A DNA stretch of 64,000 bases from Cyclobacterium qasimii M12-11B (GCF_000427295.1 NZ_ATNM01000036.1:55885-119884), one strand, 5' to 3'; counted from the stretch's first letter, positions 1 through 10,292 are shown. Program-made: numbers and translations. Notes: generated by a model from the sequence alone, not told the origin.

Positions 1-38
1 AGTTGCAGACTATCTCGAGTCTTTTGATACAGAAACAA

Positions 39-2937
39 TTATTTAACCTCCTTTTCTTTTAACAGGATACAATTCTTTATTCTTTCTACAATCTGTTGAA
101 TTCTTACAGGTTTGGTTAGGTAATCATTCATGCCAATATTCATTGCCAGCTTGATGTCTTCTTTGAATACACTCGCTGACAAACCAATGATCATCATTTT
201 CTTACCATTTGGCATGGTTCTAATTACTTTAGTGGCATCCATTCCATTCATTCTTGGCATTTGGTTGTCCATAAAAACCAGGTCAAATTTCTTTTTCTCC
301 ACTGCTTTTATTGCTTCAACGCCATTTAAAGCAACGTCAGGTGTATAGCCCATTTGCGACAAAAGCATAACCATAAATTTTAGATTTATGTCATTGTCCT
401 CTACAAGCAAAATGTCAAGGGGGTGCTTATCCGCCAAATTCTCAATCGCTAGGTTTTCAGCTGCATGTGAAGTAATTTTTGAAATGGTCAATTCCTCTTC
501 ACTGGCTTGAGAAATAAGTGCGAAGGTGAAGGTAGATCCTTGGTCAATTTCACTTTCAATGTGCAACACGCCTCCCATTAACTCTATTAGCTTATTGGCG
601 ATCGCAAGGCCTAAGCCCGTCCCTTTATAATCACCATTAGAAGCCTCACTTGCCTGCGTAAAAGGTTTTATCAGTTGCGGAATCTTATCTTTGGAAATGC
701 CTACACCATTGTCCTTTACTGTACATGTCAGAATTAGGTTTTCAGTAAAAATAAATTCACCACTAATGGTAATATCAATCTGCCCACCCTTTTTTGAGAA
801 CTTAACGGCATTCCCAATGATATTGAAAAAAATCTGCGCCAGTTTATCTTTATCCAAAATAATGGTCCTGGGAACGCTCTTTTTATTTCTAAATTGATTT
901 TTAAAGATTTTTGGTTTGCCATTCCCGAAAAGACATTGACAATTTTTTCCATTTCAGAAGCAAAGTTCATTGCTACTGGGTCCAATTCCATTTTACCCGC
1001 ATCAATTTTAGAGTAATCAAGAATATCATTTACTATGTTTAAAAGTGATTCTCCGGAATCTCCGATGATAGAGAGTAGTTCGTGTTGCTTTGTTGACAAT
1101 GGCGTCTTGAACAACAAGCCAGTTATTCCTAATAGACCATTTAAAGGTGTTCTAATCTCATGGCTCATATTGGCCAAAAAGCTCGACTTTTCTCTATTTG
1201 CCAATTCAGCTGCTTCTTTGGCTTCACTAAGTCCTCTCTCCCAAAGCCTTTGTCCTGTAATGTCACGCCCCACAGATATCACTCTATCCTCATCCAATTT
1301 AAAAAACCTCACCTCAAAATATCTTCTACCAATATCTAGCAGCAAATCGAGTTCCTCGGTTTGCATTTTACCCGTTAAAATGACTTTATTAAATGCCCGC
1401 ATTGCCTTTTCACCCGCCTCACCAGTTAACACCTCATTTATTTTCTTACCCAGGGATTCTTCAGGAGAAGCGAATAACAACTCTTCATGTTGAACGTAAT
1501 AGTCAAGGTATATTCCCTCGTTATTGTATATAAAAATTATATCCGGCAAACAATTTAACACTGACCGAAGCCTGTTTTCACTTTTCACCAATTCCTGATC
1601 TGCTTGGTATTTATCATTGATGTCAGTAAATATCCCTACTGATCCTTCAAAAGTTAAATCTTCATTGTAGATTAATTTTTCGAAAATTCTCCCCCTAATG
1701 GATTCCCCATTTTTCTTTTCCGAGTTAAATTCATAAGAGTAAACCTCTTTTTTTTGCTCGATACATGCCCTTCTTGTCTCAGAAAAGTCTTCGGTTCCTC
1801 CAATTATAAAATTACCAAGGTTTTGTTTTACCAATTCATTGGGATGAAAGCCCAAAACCTCTTTTACATTTTCGCTCACCTGGTAAATTATATCCTCCTT
1901 GTTTTGGTAATATATAAACCCTTTGGACTGTTGTAGCAGTATGGTTTGTTGCTTTAAAAGTTGGTTAAGATGTCGGGATTTCTGCTCCAGAAACCTATTG
2001 TTCTCACTTGTGATTTTAAAATATTTATAGATAAAAAAGATGACTATAGCCAATAAGGCAAATAATGCTAAAAATAAGTGAAAGTAATTTTCAAAGATAG
2101 CTGAATCAATGGTGGTCTTTTCCTGAGCAAAAGCAAAGGCAAAGTTTTCATTCAGGTGTATCAATTTAAAAGGGTACTGTACGAGAAGGAATTCTTTGGG
2201 CTTGGCGTTAAAAGCCCCTGAAATAAAACCTGAATAATCACCTCTGATACCTCCATTAATTTCCTCAATTATTTTCGTCTTGAAAGACTTGTCTTGAAAA
2301 AACATCTTGCCTTCCTCATTGATCTTAAAAAAACCATTATTCATGTAGACCAATTTGTAGGTATTTGATCCCAGGTAATAGTTATCTAAAAGCCGATTGA
2401 AATATTTATTAAGGTTTAGTTTAACAATAATTGTAACATCTCCTTTATCAGATGTTACTTTGAAATTACCATTTTCATGTTTAGGTTCAATAAAACTCGT
2501 TTTCAACGAATTCACATACAGTTGATTTGATTCATTCACACTAAATAGTTGTTCAATATCTCCCTTTCTTACAATGAGAGTATCAATCAAATCCATGTAG
2601 TTGTTCAACAATTTTCTTGCCCTTAGTTCATCTAATTCCTTGGAGGGACCAATTTTTTCTCTTTGTTTACTGACTTCCTGGCTATTGGCAAAAAAGATCA
2701 AATCTTCATTAAGATTGTTTAGATATCCTTGCGCTTCGTTGGCTGCAAATTCAAGTTGCTTGTTTAAAAAAAATTTCGGTTGTCAAGCTGGTTATTGGAT
2801 ATGGAATTATAAAAAAAGAGCGCTAAGGTAAGGGTTATCAAAATCGCCCCACACCCTAGACCTATCAACCACCAAAGCCTCTTTGGCCTGGCTGGCACTT
2901 GTACATCATCATCGTGATTGTAATTTCTATTCGTCAT
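39..2937 (-). CDS. Membrane hybrid sensor histidine kinase with PAS domains and C-terminal receiver (two frameshifts as sequenced)
   Basis: The start is the ATG at 2935-2937, overlapping the end of the upstream lipoprotein gene by 11 bp. Visible in order, in approximate residues of a restored 966-residue protein: a membrane helix (21-43), an extracytoplasmic sensor region (45-280), a second helix (about 284-307), a short coiled coil, two PAS domains (about 340-570), HisKA with the H box FLANMSHEIRTPLNG (about 592), an HATPase domain (N box NIIGNAVKFS, G box GTGLGLAI) and a receiver with phospho-acceptor Asp in MDNQMP and Lys in LTKP. The frame breaks twice. One A is missing in A8 at 2766-2773 and one T in T5 at 880-884, and adding one base at each gives a continuous typical kinase. 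By family it autophosphorylates on His and relays to its own receiver. No output domain is present, so the downstream partner is unknown. Confidence 0.88.
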
Positions 2938-3943
2938 GAATATCTAATAAGTACCAGCCCATAACATCCATTTTCCTACTGTAGGCTTCGAATAATTTGC
3001 CCTGTAATTCAAAACTTTGATAATTAACTTTCTCTAACAAAAATTTAGAAGCCATTTTTCGAATCTCTTTACTTTTGCTCTTATACAAGTTAAAGTCTTC
3101 TTTTCGGAAACTATCTGAGTTAACTGTTTGAATATAAGTATGGTTCTTTAATGGGGGCATATTTAGGGCTTTAATGGCCTCTTCCCCTCCTGCTACTATG
3201 CTACCCTGGCCATCTATTATGATTAATTTTTTATATGAATTGTTTAAGAATCTACGCATAAGATCTGATATCGTTATATCAAAACCCAAAACACCTTTTA
3301 GCTCATCCTTGTAATATACAGGTTGAATCAATGAAAGCATCCAGCCTTTCCCCATAGGGTCAACATAAACTTCCTCCACCCAAACTGATTTCCTTGTTGG
3401 ATTTCTAAGCGCATCCCCAAGGTAAAAGAAGTTAAATGACGTAAGGTCAATATAAGGATCAATAGTATTCAGATCATTGGAAGGAAATAACCTGGTGAAC
3501 CTATTGGCCGAATTAAAGTAAACCTGACTTACCAAATGGCGATTATCAATAATAACCTTAAATACGCTATCCATCCGTTCTGTCAAATACACATCTTTAA
3601 TGGATAAATCTTTATTTTCTGAAGAGAGAGAAACAAAAACAGTGCTTTCTTCTCTTTCTGGATTTGGGTTATAGAAAAAACCATTTTGAAGTGTTACATA
3701 TTTATTTGTATTAAAGTTTTGTACTGATAATGATTTATTATACTCCTGCTCAAATAAAAAAGTTGAGAAGGCAGCTAATTTCGTAATATCATCTTCTAAA
3801 GGCATTAAATCAGCTTCAACAATTCGAATTATAGAATCTAATAATAACAAATGACTGTCAATAGGTGCGTTTACATCCGATTGACAAGAAGAAGATAACA
3901 AAAATATCAAAATCACTCCAAAAAATAAATATTTCATCTTCAA
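2927..3943 (-). CDS. Cache (PDC) sensor-domain lipoprotein
   Basis: 338 residues with a lipoprotein signal ending LLSSSC, predicted lipid-modified Cys20. The central part (about 150-260) has the hallmarks of a double Cache/PDC ligand-binding domain as found outside histidine kinases and chemoreceptors. These include the YFNSANRFTRLFP stretch, the IDPYIDLTSFNFFYLGD stretch and a VYYKDELKGVLGFDITISDL strand-helix. There is no kinase or methyl-accepting domain. Its stop codon overlaps the start of the hybrid kinase gene by 11 bp, so the two are almost certainly co-translated. It is therefore likely an accessory periplasmic or outer-membrane sensor feeding that kinase. The role is inferred from domain type and context. 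Confidence 0.78.
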   Translation of the reverse strand: MKMKYLFFGVILIFLLSSSCQSDVNAPIDSHLLLLDSIIRIVEADLMPLEDDITKLAAFSTFLFEQEYNKSLSVQNFNTNKYVTLQNGFFYNPNPEREESTVFVSLSSENKDLSIKDVYLTERMDSVFKVIIDNRHLVSQVYFNSANRFTRLFPSNDLNTIDPYIDLTSFNFFYLGDALRNPTRKSVWVEEVYVDPMGKGWMLSLIQPVYYKDELKGVLGFDITISDLMRRFLNNSYKKLIIIDGQGSIVAGGEEAIKALNMPPLKNHTYIQTVNSDSFRKEDFNLYKSKSKEIRKMASKFLLEKVNYQSFELQGKLFEAYSRKMDVMGWYLLDIHDE

Positions 3944-3963
3944 ATAATTAAATTAAGACAAAT

Positions 3964-4203
3964 TTAGAAATTTTTTGTAGCATTTTGAAGTGATTGATGC
4001 ATTTCATCAAACCTTTTTTTCACTTCTTGGTAAAAATCCCCCTCCATTAAGGTATCTAAATCCTTTTCTTCAAGAACATCCATCGCTGGAACCTTGTAAG
4101 TTTGTTCTAAATTACCAGCCTCGAATTTTAGGATAAACTTATTGTTCCACTCAAACAAACTGATTCTTATTCCTTCTTTACTACTTTCTCTAACTACCCT
4201 CAT
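3964..4203 (-). CDS. Small conserved-type hypothetical protein
   Basis: 79 residues, soluble, with no signal peptide or membrane segment and a mixed beta-then-helical pattern. The second half is charged (EEKDLDTLMEGDFYQEVKKRF). I do not recognise a family. Its ATG overlaps the stop of the upstream OsmC-like gene (ATGA), so the two are probably translationally coupled. The 20-bp gap to the downstream Cache lipoprotein gene suggests all may share a transcript. Confidence 0.6.
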   Translation of the reverse strand: MRVVRESSKEGIRISLFEWNNKFILKFEAGNLEQTYKVPAMDVLEEKDLDTLMEGDFYQEVKKRFDEMHQSLQNATKNF

Positions 4204-4649
4204 AAAACCTTCTTTAACTCAGTAGAATATGAAATGTCTGATTTCAAACTTGAGGCAACTGAACAATACTTTTCTACCGCCAGCTTAACAACCTTATCAA
4301 ACTCCAATTCTGTCGCATCAGGGGAAGTTAGAATAAAATGCAAGTGGATTGATTTATAGAATGCAGGTGTTCCTTCATTTCTTAATCCTTCAGCCTTTAT
4401 TTCAAAATTCTTAACCAGCTTTCTTTTCTTTTTCATCATCAGGACCGCATCGACAGCCGAACATCCAGCTAATCCAGAAAGTAGCAACTCCATAGGAGAT
4501 TGATTTTTCTTTTCTTCTCCATTGTACATGTCCATTTGAACTTTATTTCCTTCAGGGTTTACTGTTTCATACTCCCTGTCAGCAATCATCCGAAGTGTTA
4601 TCTCTTTCTTATCCATTGTAATTGATTTGGTGATTAATAATTCATTCAA
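4200..4649 (-). CDS. OsmC family peroxiredoxin-like protein
   Basis: Up to 149 residues. An alternative start at 4616 (MDKKEITLRM) would give 138 and is equally plausible because residues 1-11 are weakly conserved in character. It carries both OsmC/Ohr-family cysteines, in GLAGCSAVD and in VEKYCSVASSL, which in the family form the thiol pair that reduces organic hydroperoxides. The QSPMELLLSGLAGC segment is typical of the YhfA-like branch. Being single-domain, it is likely cytosolic. It overlaps the small downstream gene by 4 bp. The substrate is not predictable from sequence. Confidence 0.88.
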   Translation of the reverse strand: MNELLITKSITMDKKEITLRMIADREYETVNPEGNKVQMDMYNGEEKKNQSPMELLLSGLAGCSAVDAVLMMKKKRKLVKNFEIKAEGLRNEGTPAFYKSIHLHFILTSPDATELEFDKVVKLAVEKYCSVASSLKSDISYSTELKKVL

Positions 4650-5001
4650 TATTTAAACCCGAAATTTGCAATAAACATTCTATCATTCGATAAAATCACT
4701 TTACATCATCCTATTTTCATTCCAGCAAAAAGGGACAAAATACAGTCTCCAACAATCCATTTCTTTGGATTGTACCACTTTCCAAGAAAAACTTAAGCCA
4801 GGTTATTTGGGGTCCAATTGCAGAATTCGGAGCAAGGCAACAAAATTAAGTAACGATAAACTTATATTAAAGGATTACAACTCCAAGATTAAAAAAATAG
4901 ATCCTTTAGCAAACGAATGAAATCAGAATTAATAAAAATTAACGTATGGGCACCAAAATTAGCTAAAAATAACCTTTTTTAAATTTGAGTGACTTATTCT
5001 T

Positions 5002-5170
5002 TTACCCATTCCTTGCAATTAAATCTATACTTTCTAAAAGCTGAGTAAAATACTTTTCGAAAAACGACAAGCTTCCTAAAAAGAATTGTAATGCTGTTTG
5101 GGTAACAGAAAATCTACTGACAACCCCATCTGTAATCTTATAGGCAAAAATCCCGTTTTTCCTTCACCAT
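5002..5170 (-). pseudogene. Possible small frameshifted gene
   Basis: Reading from an ATG at 5170, the frame breaks at once in the T5 run 5156-5160. Removing one base gives an uninterrupted 55-residue peptide with ordinary composition (begins MVKENGIFAYKITDG, ends LLESIDLIARNG). No family is recognised. The open stretch of about 50 codons could be chance. It is listed because the same one-base homopolymer break recurs in clear genes across this window. Confidence 0.3.
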
Positions 5171-5222
5171 ATTATTTCAATCAAATATGAAAATTAAGGC
5201 CAATTTGAGTAAAATAAGCCAA

Positions 5223-5237
5223 GGCCAAACATTGGCC
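5223..5237. promoter_or_regulatory. Inverted repeat upstream of CoA-transferase
   Basis: GGCCAA (5223-5228), three-base spacer, TTGGCC (5232-5237). It is a perfect 6-bp dyad about 130 bp before the plus-strand start, in otherwise AT-rich sequence. It could be a repressor or activator site, but there is no direct evidence. Confidence 0.25.
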
Positions 5238-5298
5238 AACCTTTTAATAAATTGTAATTTTACGTAATCAAACTAACACTTTAAAAATGATTTTCTTT

Positions 5299-5341
5299 TT
5301 CTAGAAAATTGTATACCTATTTAGGTTTTAAATTCTAGAAA
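5299..5341. promoter_or_regulatory. Pair of TTCTAGAAA palindromes, candidate operator
   Basis: TTCTAGAA is a perfect 8-bp palindrome. It occurs at 5299-5306 and 5333-5340, each followed by A, with 34 bp between starts, about three helical turns. The second copy ends 27 bp before the CoA-transferase ATG. This arrangement fits a dimeric regulator binding the same face of the helix. Inference only. Confidence 0.3.
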
Positions 5342-5367
5342 TGATTTTTTAAAACGATTTAATACCT

Positions 5368-6669
5368 ATGAAAAACCACATAAACATTGTTAATGCTGAT
5401 GATGCCGTAAAGTTTGTTAAAAGCAATCAAAGAATCTTTATTCACGGAAGTGCGGCCACCCCTACCGCATTATTGTATGCATTGGCAAAAAGGAAGCATG
5501 AGTTGAAAAATGTAGAGGTTGTCTCTATCACTACTCTAGGTGAAATGCCTTTAGCAGATAAATCATGCCATGGCAGCTTTTACCTAAACTCCTTATTCGT
5601 TTCTGAAAACATCCGAAGTGCTATCAACAGTGATCAAGGTGGTTATGTGCCTGTTTTTCTTAGTGAAATAGGTAGGCTATTTAGAAAAAACATATTGCCA
5701 ATAGATGTGGCTTTCGTCCATGTCTCTCCGCCGGACCAACATGGCTATTGCTCCTTGGGTACTTCAGTGGATGTAGCCAGACCTGCAGTGGACACCTCTC
5801 GTATGGTAATAGCCCAAATCAACAAACAGATGCCAAGAACTATGGGGGATGGGCAAATCCATGTTAGTAAGATAGATGCTGCAATCCTCGTGGATGAACC
5901 ACTACCAGAGGTAAACTACTCCTCTAAACTCCATGAGGCGGATTTTATGATCGGGAAATACATTGCAGAAATGATTGATGACCGTTCCACATTGCAATTG
6001 GGAATCGGAGGGATTCCAGATGCGGTATTAAAATCACTCACGAATCATAAGGACCTTGGTATCCATACAGAAATGTTCTCTGATGGAGTAATTGACTTAT
6101 ATGAAACCGGGGTAATTACAAATAAATACAAAGTCAAACATCCCGGAAAAATTGTCACCTCTTTTGTAATAGGCACCAAAAAACTCTATGATTGTATACA
6201 TGACAATCCTGCATTTTCTTTTCACGAAGCAGCTTATGTAAATGATACTGCAGTAATAAGAAGAAACCCGAAAGTTATCTCAATCAATTCCTGCGTAGAA
6301 ATTGATCTAACGGGACAAGTTTGCGCAGATTCTATCGGGAGTTATCAATATTCTGGCGTTGGTGGACAAATGGATTTCATCAGAGGAGCAGCACTATCTG
6401 ATGATGGTAAACCTATTATGGCCTTGCGTGCCACTACCAATAAAGGACAATCTAAAATTGTCCCTTTCTTAAAACAAGGTGCAGGTGTGGTCACTACTAG
6501 AGCGCATGTTCATTACGTGGTTACAGAATATGGTGTTGCTTACCTTTATGGTAAAAACCTCTGCCAAAGGGCACATGAATTGAAGAAGATTGCTGCTCCC
6601 GAGCATCAAGAAGAATTGGATCGAGCTATTTTTGAAAGATTTGGCAATTTTATTTATCCTTTGGGATAA
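5368..6669 (+). CDS. Acetyl-CoA hydrolase/transferase family CoA-transferase
   Basis: 433 residues, the usual length for the class I acetyl-CoA hydrolase / 4-hydroxybutyrate CoA-transferase family. N-terminal domain at about 1-180. The C-terminal domain holds the LQLGIGGIPDAVL loop and IHTEMFSDG, where the Glu at about 235 matches the family's thioester-forming catalytic glutamate. It also has GVGGQMDFIRGA and the C-terminal YVVTEYGVAYLYGKNL signature. It would move CoA between acetate and another short-chain acid, or hydrolyse acetyl-CoA, in the cytosol. It is single-gene, with its own upstream region carrying two palindromes. Which acid is used cannot be told from sequence. Confidence 0.92.
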   Translation: MKNHINIVNADDAVKFVKSNQRIFIHGSAATPTALLYALAKRKHELKNVEVVSITTLGEMPLADKSCHGSFYLNSLFVSENIRSAINSDQGGYVPVFLSEIGRLFRKNILPIDVAFVHVSPPDQHGYCSLGTSVDVARPAVDTSRMVIAQINKQMPRTMGDGQIHVSKIDAAILVDEPLPEVNYSSKLHEADFMIGKYIAEMIDDRSTLQLGIGGIPDAVLKSLTNHKDLGIHTEMFSDGVIDLYETGVITNKYKVKHPGKIVTSFVIGTKKLYDCIHDNPAFSFHEAAYVNDTAVIRRNPKVISINSCVEIDLTGQVCADSIGSYQYSGVGGQMDFIRGAALSDDGKPIMALRATTNKGQSKIVPFLKQGAGVVTTRAHVHYVVTEYGVAYLYGKNLCQRAHELKKIAAPEHQEELDRAIFERFGNFIYPLG

Positions 6670-6884
6670 ACCAAAGCCATTTGAAAAGAGGATTCAAAAC
6701 AACCAGAAAACATGGGTATAGTCCCTATTTCTCAAAATAGAATCATTAATGTTTTTCTAATCTTGAAGCAGATTCATAACGGAGAAAAGGGCCAATGGCT
6801 TTTTAAGGTCATGAGAATTCTCCTTCAAACCCTTTCAAAAATTTAATTCACTTTAAATCCCCATGTGGCTTGATAACCATTTCA

Positions 6885-8753
6885 CTACCGCTTAAAGTAT
6901 AAAATAAAGTGAGTCCCAAGTCCGGGCTCACTTTCCATTTTCAACTTCCCACCATTTAGATCAAGAAATTGCTTCACAAGCAGTATACCTAAACCAGTCC
7001 CTTTCTCATTGGCTGTACCTGCCATGGACGGGATTCTTGCGTAATCCCCGCTATTGATCAAATCGTGATAGTTCTCATCGACCCCGACACCTGAGTCTTC
7101 AATATGGCAAATCACAAATCTCTCATTCGCTTCGTAGTATACTTTTATAGTACCATATTCAGGGGTGAATTTTATGGCATTCCCTATTAAATTTTGAAGA
7201 ATAATTTTTAACTGAACCCGATCTATTTCTATCTGGAGGCTTTGATTTTCGCTATGTTCCGTATTTATAAACTTTGTTTTAGTTTGAAAATTGTACCCCA
7301 ACAACACCTCAGTAACCACATCTGAAAGAGCAACTTCAGATGGATTCGATTCCAATCCATCCATCTGCCTGTTTGCCCATTCCAAAAGATCATTTAGCAT
7401 CGTCTCAGCATTTTGAATCTGTGTTGTCAGGTGGTCATAAGCTTCGTTTTCATCTTCTTTGGTAAAATACCCTTTACCTCTCATTTCTAAAAGTTGCTTT
7501 ATTGAGGTAATGGGAGATCTCAGATCATGGGATATAACACTTAAAAGCTTCGTCTTTACAGCGTTTATTTCGATTAAATTTTTGTTTTGTTGATCAATGA
7601 GGCTTTTTTGTTTCTCAATCGCCCTATTCTTCTTCTTCAAGGAACCATTAAACTGTTCCTTCAATTTTATATTTTTGCGGTAAAAGTAAATGGTAAACCC
7701 AAGGAACAATATAAGAAGCGTAAGAAAAATAAAGAGTCTGTTGTTCTGTTTTATTGTTGTTTGGTCCTTATCGCTCTCCGCTCTTAATTTTTCATTTTCT
7801 ACTTGAGTTAATTTCAACTGGAGCCTTGCAATTTGTCTGCTTTTTTCTTTATCATAAAGACTGTCCCTGTAGGATTGACTTAGTTCCAAATAATAGTGTG
7901 CCTTATCGAATAGCTTCTCTTCTTTGTAAATAACACTTAGGAGCTCGGTGATTTTTTGCAAATCCCAATTTGCTCCGTGAAACTTAGCCGTACTATAAGC
8001 TTCCTTTCCGAGCGCCAATGCTTCTTCGGTGTGACCTGTTTCAAACTTCAATTGCGCCAAGCCAGTCAGCGCAAAGGTCTTTTCCCAATTGGTAAGTGAG
8101 AGACTATCTTGCAAAACGTTATTATACTTGGACAGGGCATTCTCATAATCCCCCAATTCATAATAAACCTTGGCCATTCGATTATTGACCATTAAATTTA
8201 AACCCTGCTTTGGGTAATTTGTCAAAAAATTAAGCGCTGTATTTAGCTGTACCATTGATTGATCAAGGTCTCCTTGTTCATTGTGGAGAATGCCCAAATT
8301 AAAGTGGTTTTTCGCCAGCTTCACACTGTCGTTTGTTGTGGCATTTATTAGTATACACGCTTCAAATAAATCTTTGGCCACAACAAACTCCCTTTCCACC
8401 ATCAAAACGAGTGCTCTCCCATTCATCGCATATTCTTTCTCAGGGATGGAGTTAACTTTGATTGCGTATTCATACGCTTCCAAAAAGTCTCTAAGCGCGA
8501 GTTCATAATCACCTGATATATAGTGAACAGTCCCTTCCTGGTTATTAATACGAGCCATTAATTTGGGATCATCAAGGTCCTTAGCCAACTCCCTTGCCAT
8601 TTTAACATGGGCGATTGCAATCTCCTTTTGATCATATTGAACCGACATCGATTCATGCAATAAGGAGTCAATGGTTTTTAAATCTGCCCCCAATAGCTCC
8701 TGAACTGGCAAAAGACCAATAGCAAAAAAAAATACTATTTTTAAATAAAGCAT
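6885..8753 (-). CDS. TPR-repeat sensor histidine kinase
   Basis: The start at 8753 (MLYLKIVFFFAIGLLPVQ) is chosen because it gives a clean signal peptide. Earlier in-frame codons run into the neighbouring oxidoreductase gene. 622 residues: signal peptide (1-22), extracytoplasmic tetratricopeptide repeats (about 30-310), coiled coil, one membrane helix (RLFIFLTLLILFLGFTIYFY, about 340-360), coiled coil, HisKA with VISHDLRSPITSIKQ, then HATPase with N box NLIGNAIKFTPEYG and G box GTGLGILLVKQ. There is no receiver domain. This TPR-TM-kinase build is common in Bacteroidota, usually paired with a LytTR or LuxR-type regulator. No such gene lies next to it, so it appears orphan. Confidence 0.9.
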   Translation of the reverse strand: MLYLKIVFFFAIGLLPVQELLGADLKTIDSLLHESMSVQYDQKEIAIAHVKMARELAKDLDDPKLMARINNQEGTVHYISGDYELALRDFLEAYEYAIKVNSIPEKEYAMNGRALVLMVEREFVVAKDLFEACILINATTNDSVKLAKNHFNLGILHNEQGDLDQSMVQLNTALNFLTNYPKQGLNLMVNNRMAKVYYELGDYENALSKYNNVLQDSLSLTNWEKTFALTGLAQLKFETGHTEEALALGKEAYSTAKFHGANWDLQKITELLSVIYKEEKLFDKAHYYLELSQSYRDSLYDKEKSRQIARLQLKLTQVENEKLRAESDKDQTTIKQNNRLFIFLTLLILFLGFTIYFYRKNIKLKEQFNGSLKKKNRAIEKQKSLIDQQNKNLIEINAVKTKLLSVISHDLRSPITSIKQLLEMRGKGYFTKEDENEAYDHLTTQIQNAETMLNDLLEWANRQMDGLESNPSEVALSDVVTEVLLGYNFQTKTKFINTEHSENQSLQIEIDRVQLKIILQNLIGNAIKFTPEYGTIKVYYEANERFVICHIEDSGVGVDENYHDLINSGDYARIPSMAGTANEKGTGLGILLVKQFLDLNGGKLKMESEPGLGTHFILYFKR

Positions 8754-8847
8754 GACTTTACAACTGCTTAAGGAACTTTTCACAAAACCTGATTCAAAAA
8801 TTAAAAAGTTTAATCTCTTAAAGATAAACAAATCGCTAAAAAAACAA

Positions 8848-10269
8848 TTAAAATAAATCCTTAATTGCCTGCTTCCCAGCATAGACTCCACACATCCCAT
8901 GCACTCCTCCACCAGGTGGTGTTGAAGAAGAACAGATGTAAACACCTTTTGCAGAAGTCCTGTAAGGAGATGCCCTCAACGCAGGACGTGTAAATATTTG
9001 AGTAAGGTCCTGAACCCCGGCATTGATATCCCCACCGATATAATTTGGATTATAGGCTTCAAAATCTTGCGCACTCATAGAAGTTGAAGCCAATATCAAA
9101 TCTTTAAATCCTGGCGCATACTTTTCTATCTGTTCGACGATGGTGGCTGTGATATCGATATTGCTTCCCGCAGGTACATGACAGTATGCCCACAAAGTGT
9201 GTTTACCTTCCGGGGCACGAGTTGGATCCACAATGGATTGTTGGGCCACTAATACATAGGGATTATCAGGGTATTCGCCTTTCCAAATGAGACTTTCAGC
9301 TTTTTTTATTTCCTCAAAGCTCCCGCCAAGATGAACCGTTCCAGCTTTTCTTGCTTTTCCTGAAAGCCAGGGTACCGGGCCAGAAAGGGCTAAATCAACC
9401 TTAAATACACCCACTCCATACTTGTACCTACCCAGTTGCCATTTATACAATTTAGAAAACTTATTACCTGCTATTTTTAGCAAATTCCTGGGGCTGACAT
9501 CAAACAATATTGCTTTAGCTTGGGGTAACTCATTAATATCGTTAACCATCCAGCCTGATTTAAATGCACCGCCATTGGCCACAAAATACCCAAGAAGTGC
9601 ATTGGCCAGGGATTGGGAACCACCTTTTGCGACAGGCCAGCCTGCGACATGACCTGAAGCCATTAATACCATCCCAATAGCAGAAGTAGCCCAATTGCTC
9701 AAAGGTTGTATGCTATGTGCCGCCATCCCTCCCAACAATGCCTTGCCCTGGGGAGTCTTAAATGATTTGGCCAACCAGCTAGCCGGTTGTAAGGCATTAA
9801 TACCAAAAGCAGCCAATTTCACTGGACTTTTGGGCATTTTAAGAGGGCCAAGAAAATCATCCGTCAAATCTTCCCAATTGGAAACCAGGGGCCCGATAAG
9901 TTTTTTGTAGCGGTTACCATCAACCCCCAACGAATCTGCTGTTTCCTCCAAAGAGGAATAAAGGGCTACTGAATCATTCTCCAAAAGCGGATGAGCGGCC
10001 AGCACCTCCGGATGCATATAGGTCAACCCAAAATCAGCAAGAGGAAGTGATTTGAAAAAAGGTGTGGATAAAACCAAAGGGTGAATAGCAGAACAAATAT
10101 CATGGTGAAACCCTGGCAGCGTTACTTCATTGGTACGCATTCCTCCTCCAACCTGATCCTTGCCTTCTATCAGCAGTACTTTCAACCCTTCATGAAGCAA
10201 CACAATAGCCGCAGCCAAGCCGTTTGGGCCTGAACCAACGACTATTGCGTCATAAGATTTTTCCACCAT
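8848..10269 (-). CDS. FAD-dependent phytoene-desaturase-like (PYROXD2-type) oxidoreductase
   Basis: 473 residues. The N-terminal dinucleotide-binding fold DAIVVGSGPNGLAAAIVLL followed by the acidic LLIEGKDQVGGGMRT loop identifies a CrtI/PYROXD2-type flavoprotein. The C-terminus has the second FAD-contact motif (YICSSSTPPGGGVHGMCG). It is somewhat shorter than typical members. It lies 23 bp downstream of the class V aminotransferase gene on the same strand, suggesting one transcript. There is no carotenoid gene nearby, so carotenoid desaturation is unlikely. The substrate is unknown. Confidence 0.85.
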   Translation of the reverse strand: MVEKSYDAIVVGSGPNGLAAAIVLLHEGLKVLLIEGKDQVGGGMRTNEVTLPGFHHDICSAIHPLVLSTPFFKSLPLADFGLTYMHPEVLAAHPLLENDSVALYSSLEETADSLGVDGNRYKKLIGPLVSNWEDLTDDFLGPLKMPKSPVKLAAFGINALQPASWLAKSFKTPQGKALLGGMAAHSIQPLSNWATSAIGMVLMASGHVAGWPVAKGGSQSLANALLGYFVANGGAFKSGWMVNDINELPQAKAILFDVSPRNLLKIAGNKFSKLYKWQLGRYKYGVGVFKVDLALSGPVPWLSGKARKAGTVHLGGSFEEIKKAESLIWKGEYPDNPYVLVAQQSIVDPTRAPEGKHTLWAYCHVPAGSNIDITATIVEQIEKYAPGFKDLILASTSMSAQDFEAYNPNYIGGDINAGVQDLTQIFTRPALRASPYRTSAKGVYICSSSTPPGGGVHGMCGVYAGKQAIKDLF

Positions 10270-10292
10270 TAATTTAAATTATTTTTAGGGCT

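Larger units (their letters stand above)
4650..5367. other. 718-bp divergent intergenic region
   Basis: This region lies between the divergent OsmC-like and CoA-transferase genes. It is AT-rich. It contains a possible small frameshifted ORF (5002-5170, minus), an inverted repeat GGCCAA-aca-TTGGCC at 5223-5237 and two TTCTAGAAA palindromes close to the plus-strand gene. I see nothing else coding. Confidence 0.6.

Noticed and set aside
2601..2831. Plus-strand ORF over the kinase start region
   Set aside because: It overlaps the frameshifted kinase on the other strand and its translation has no family features.
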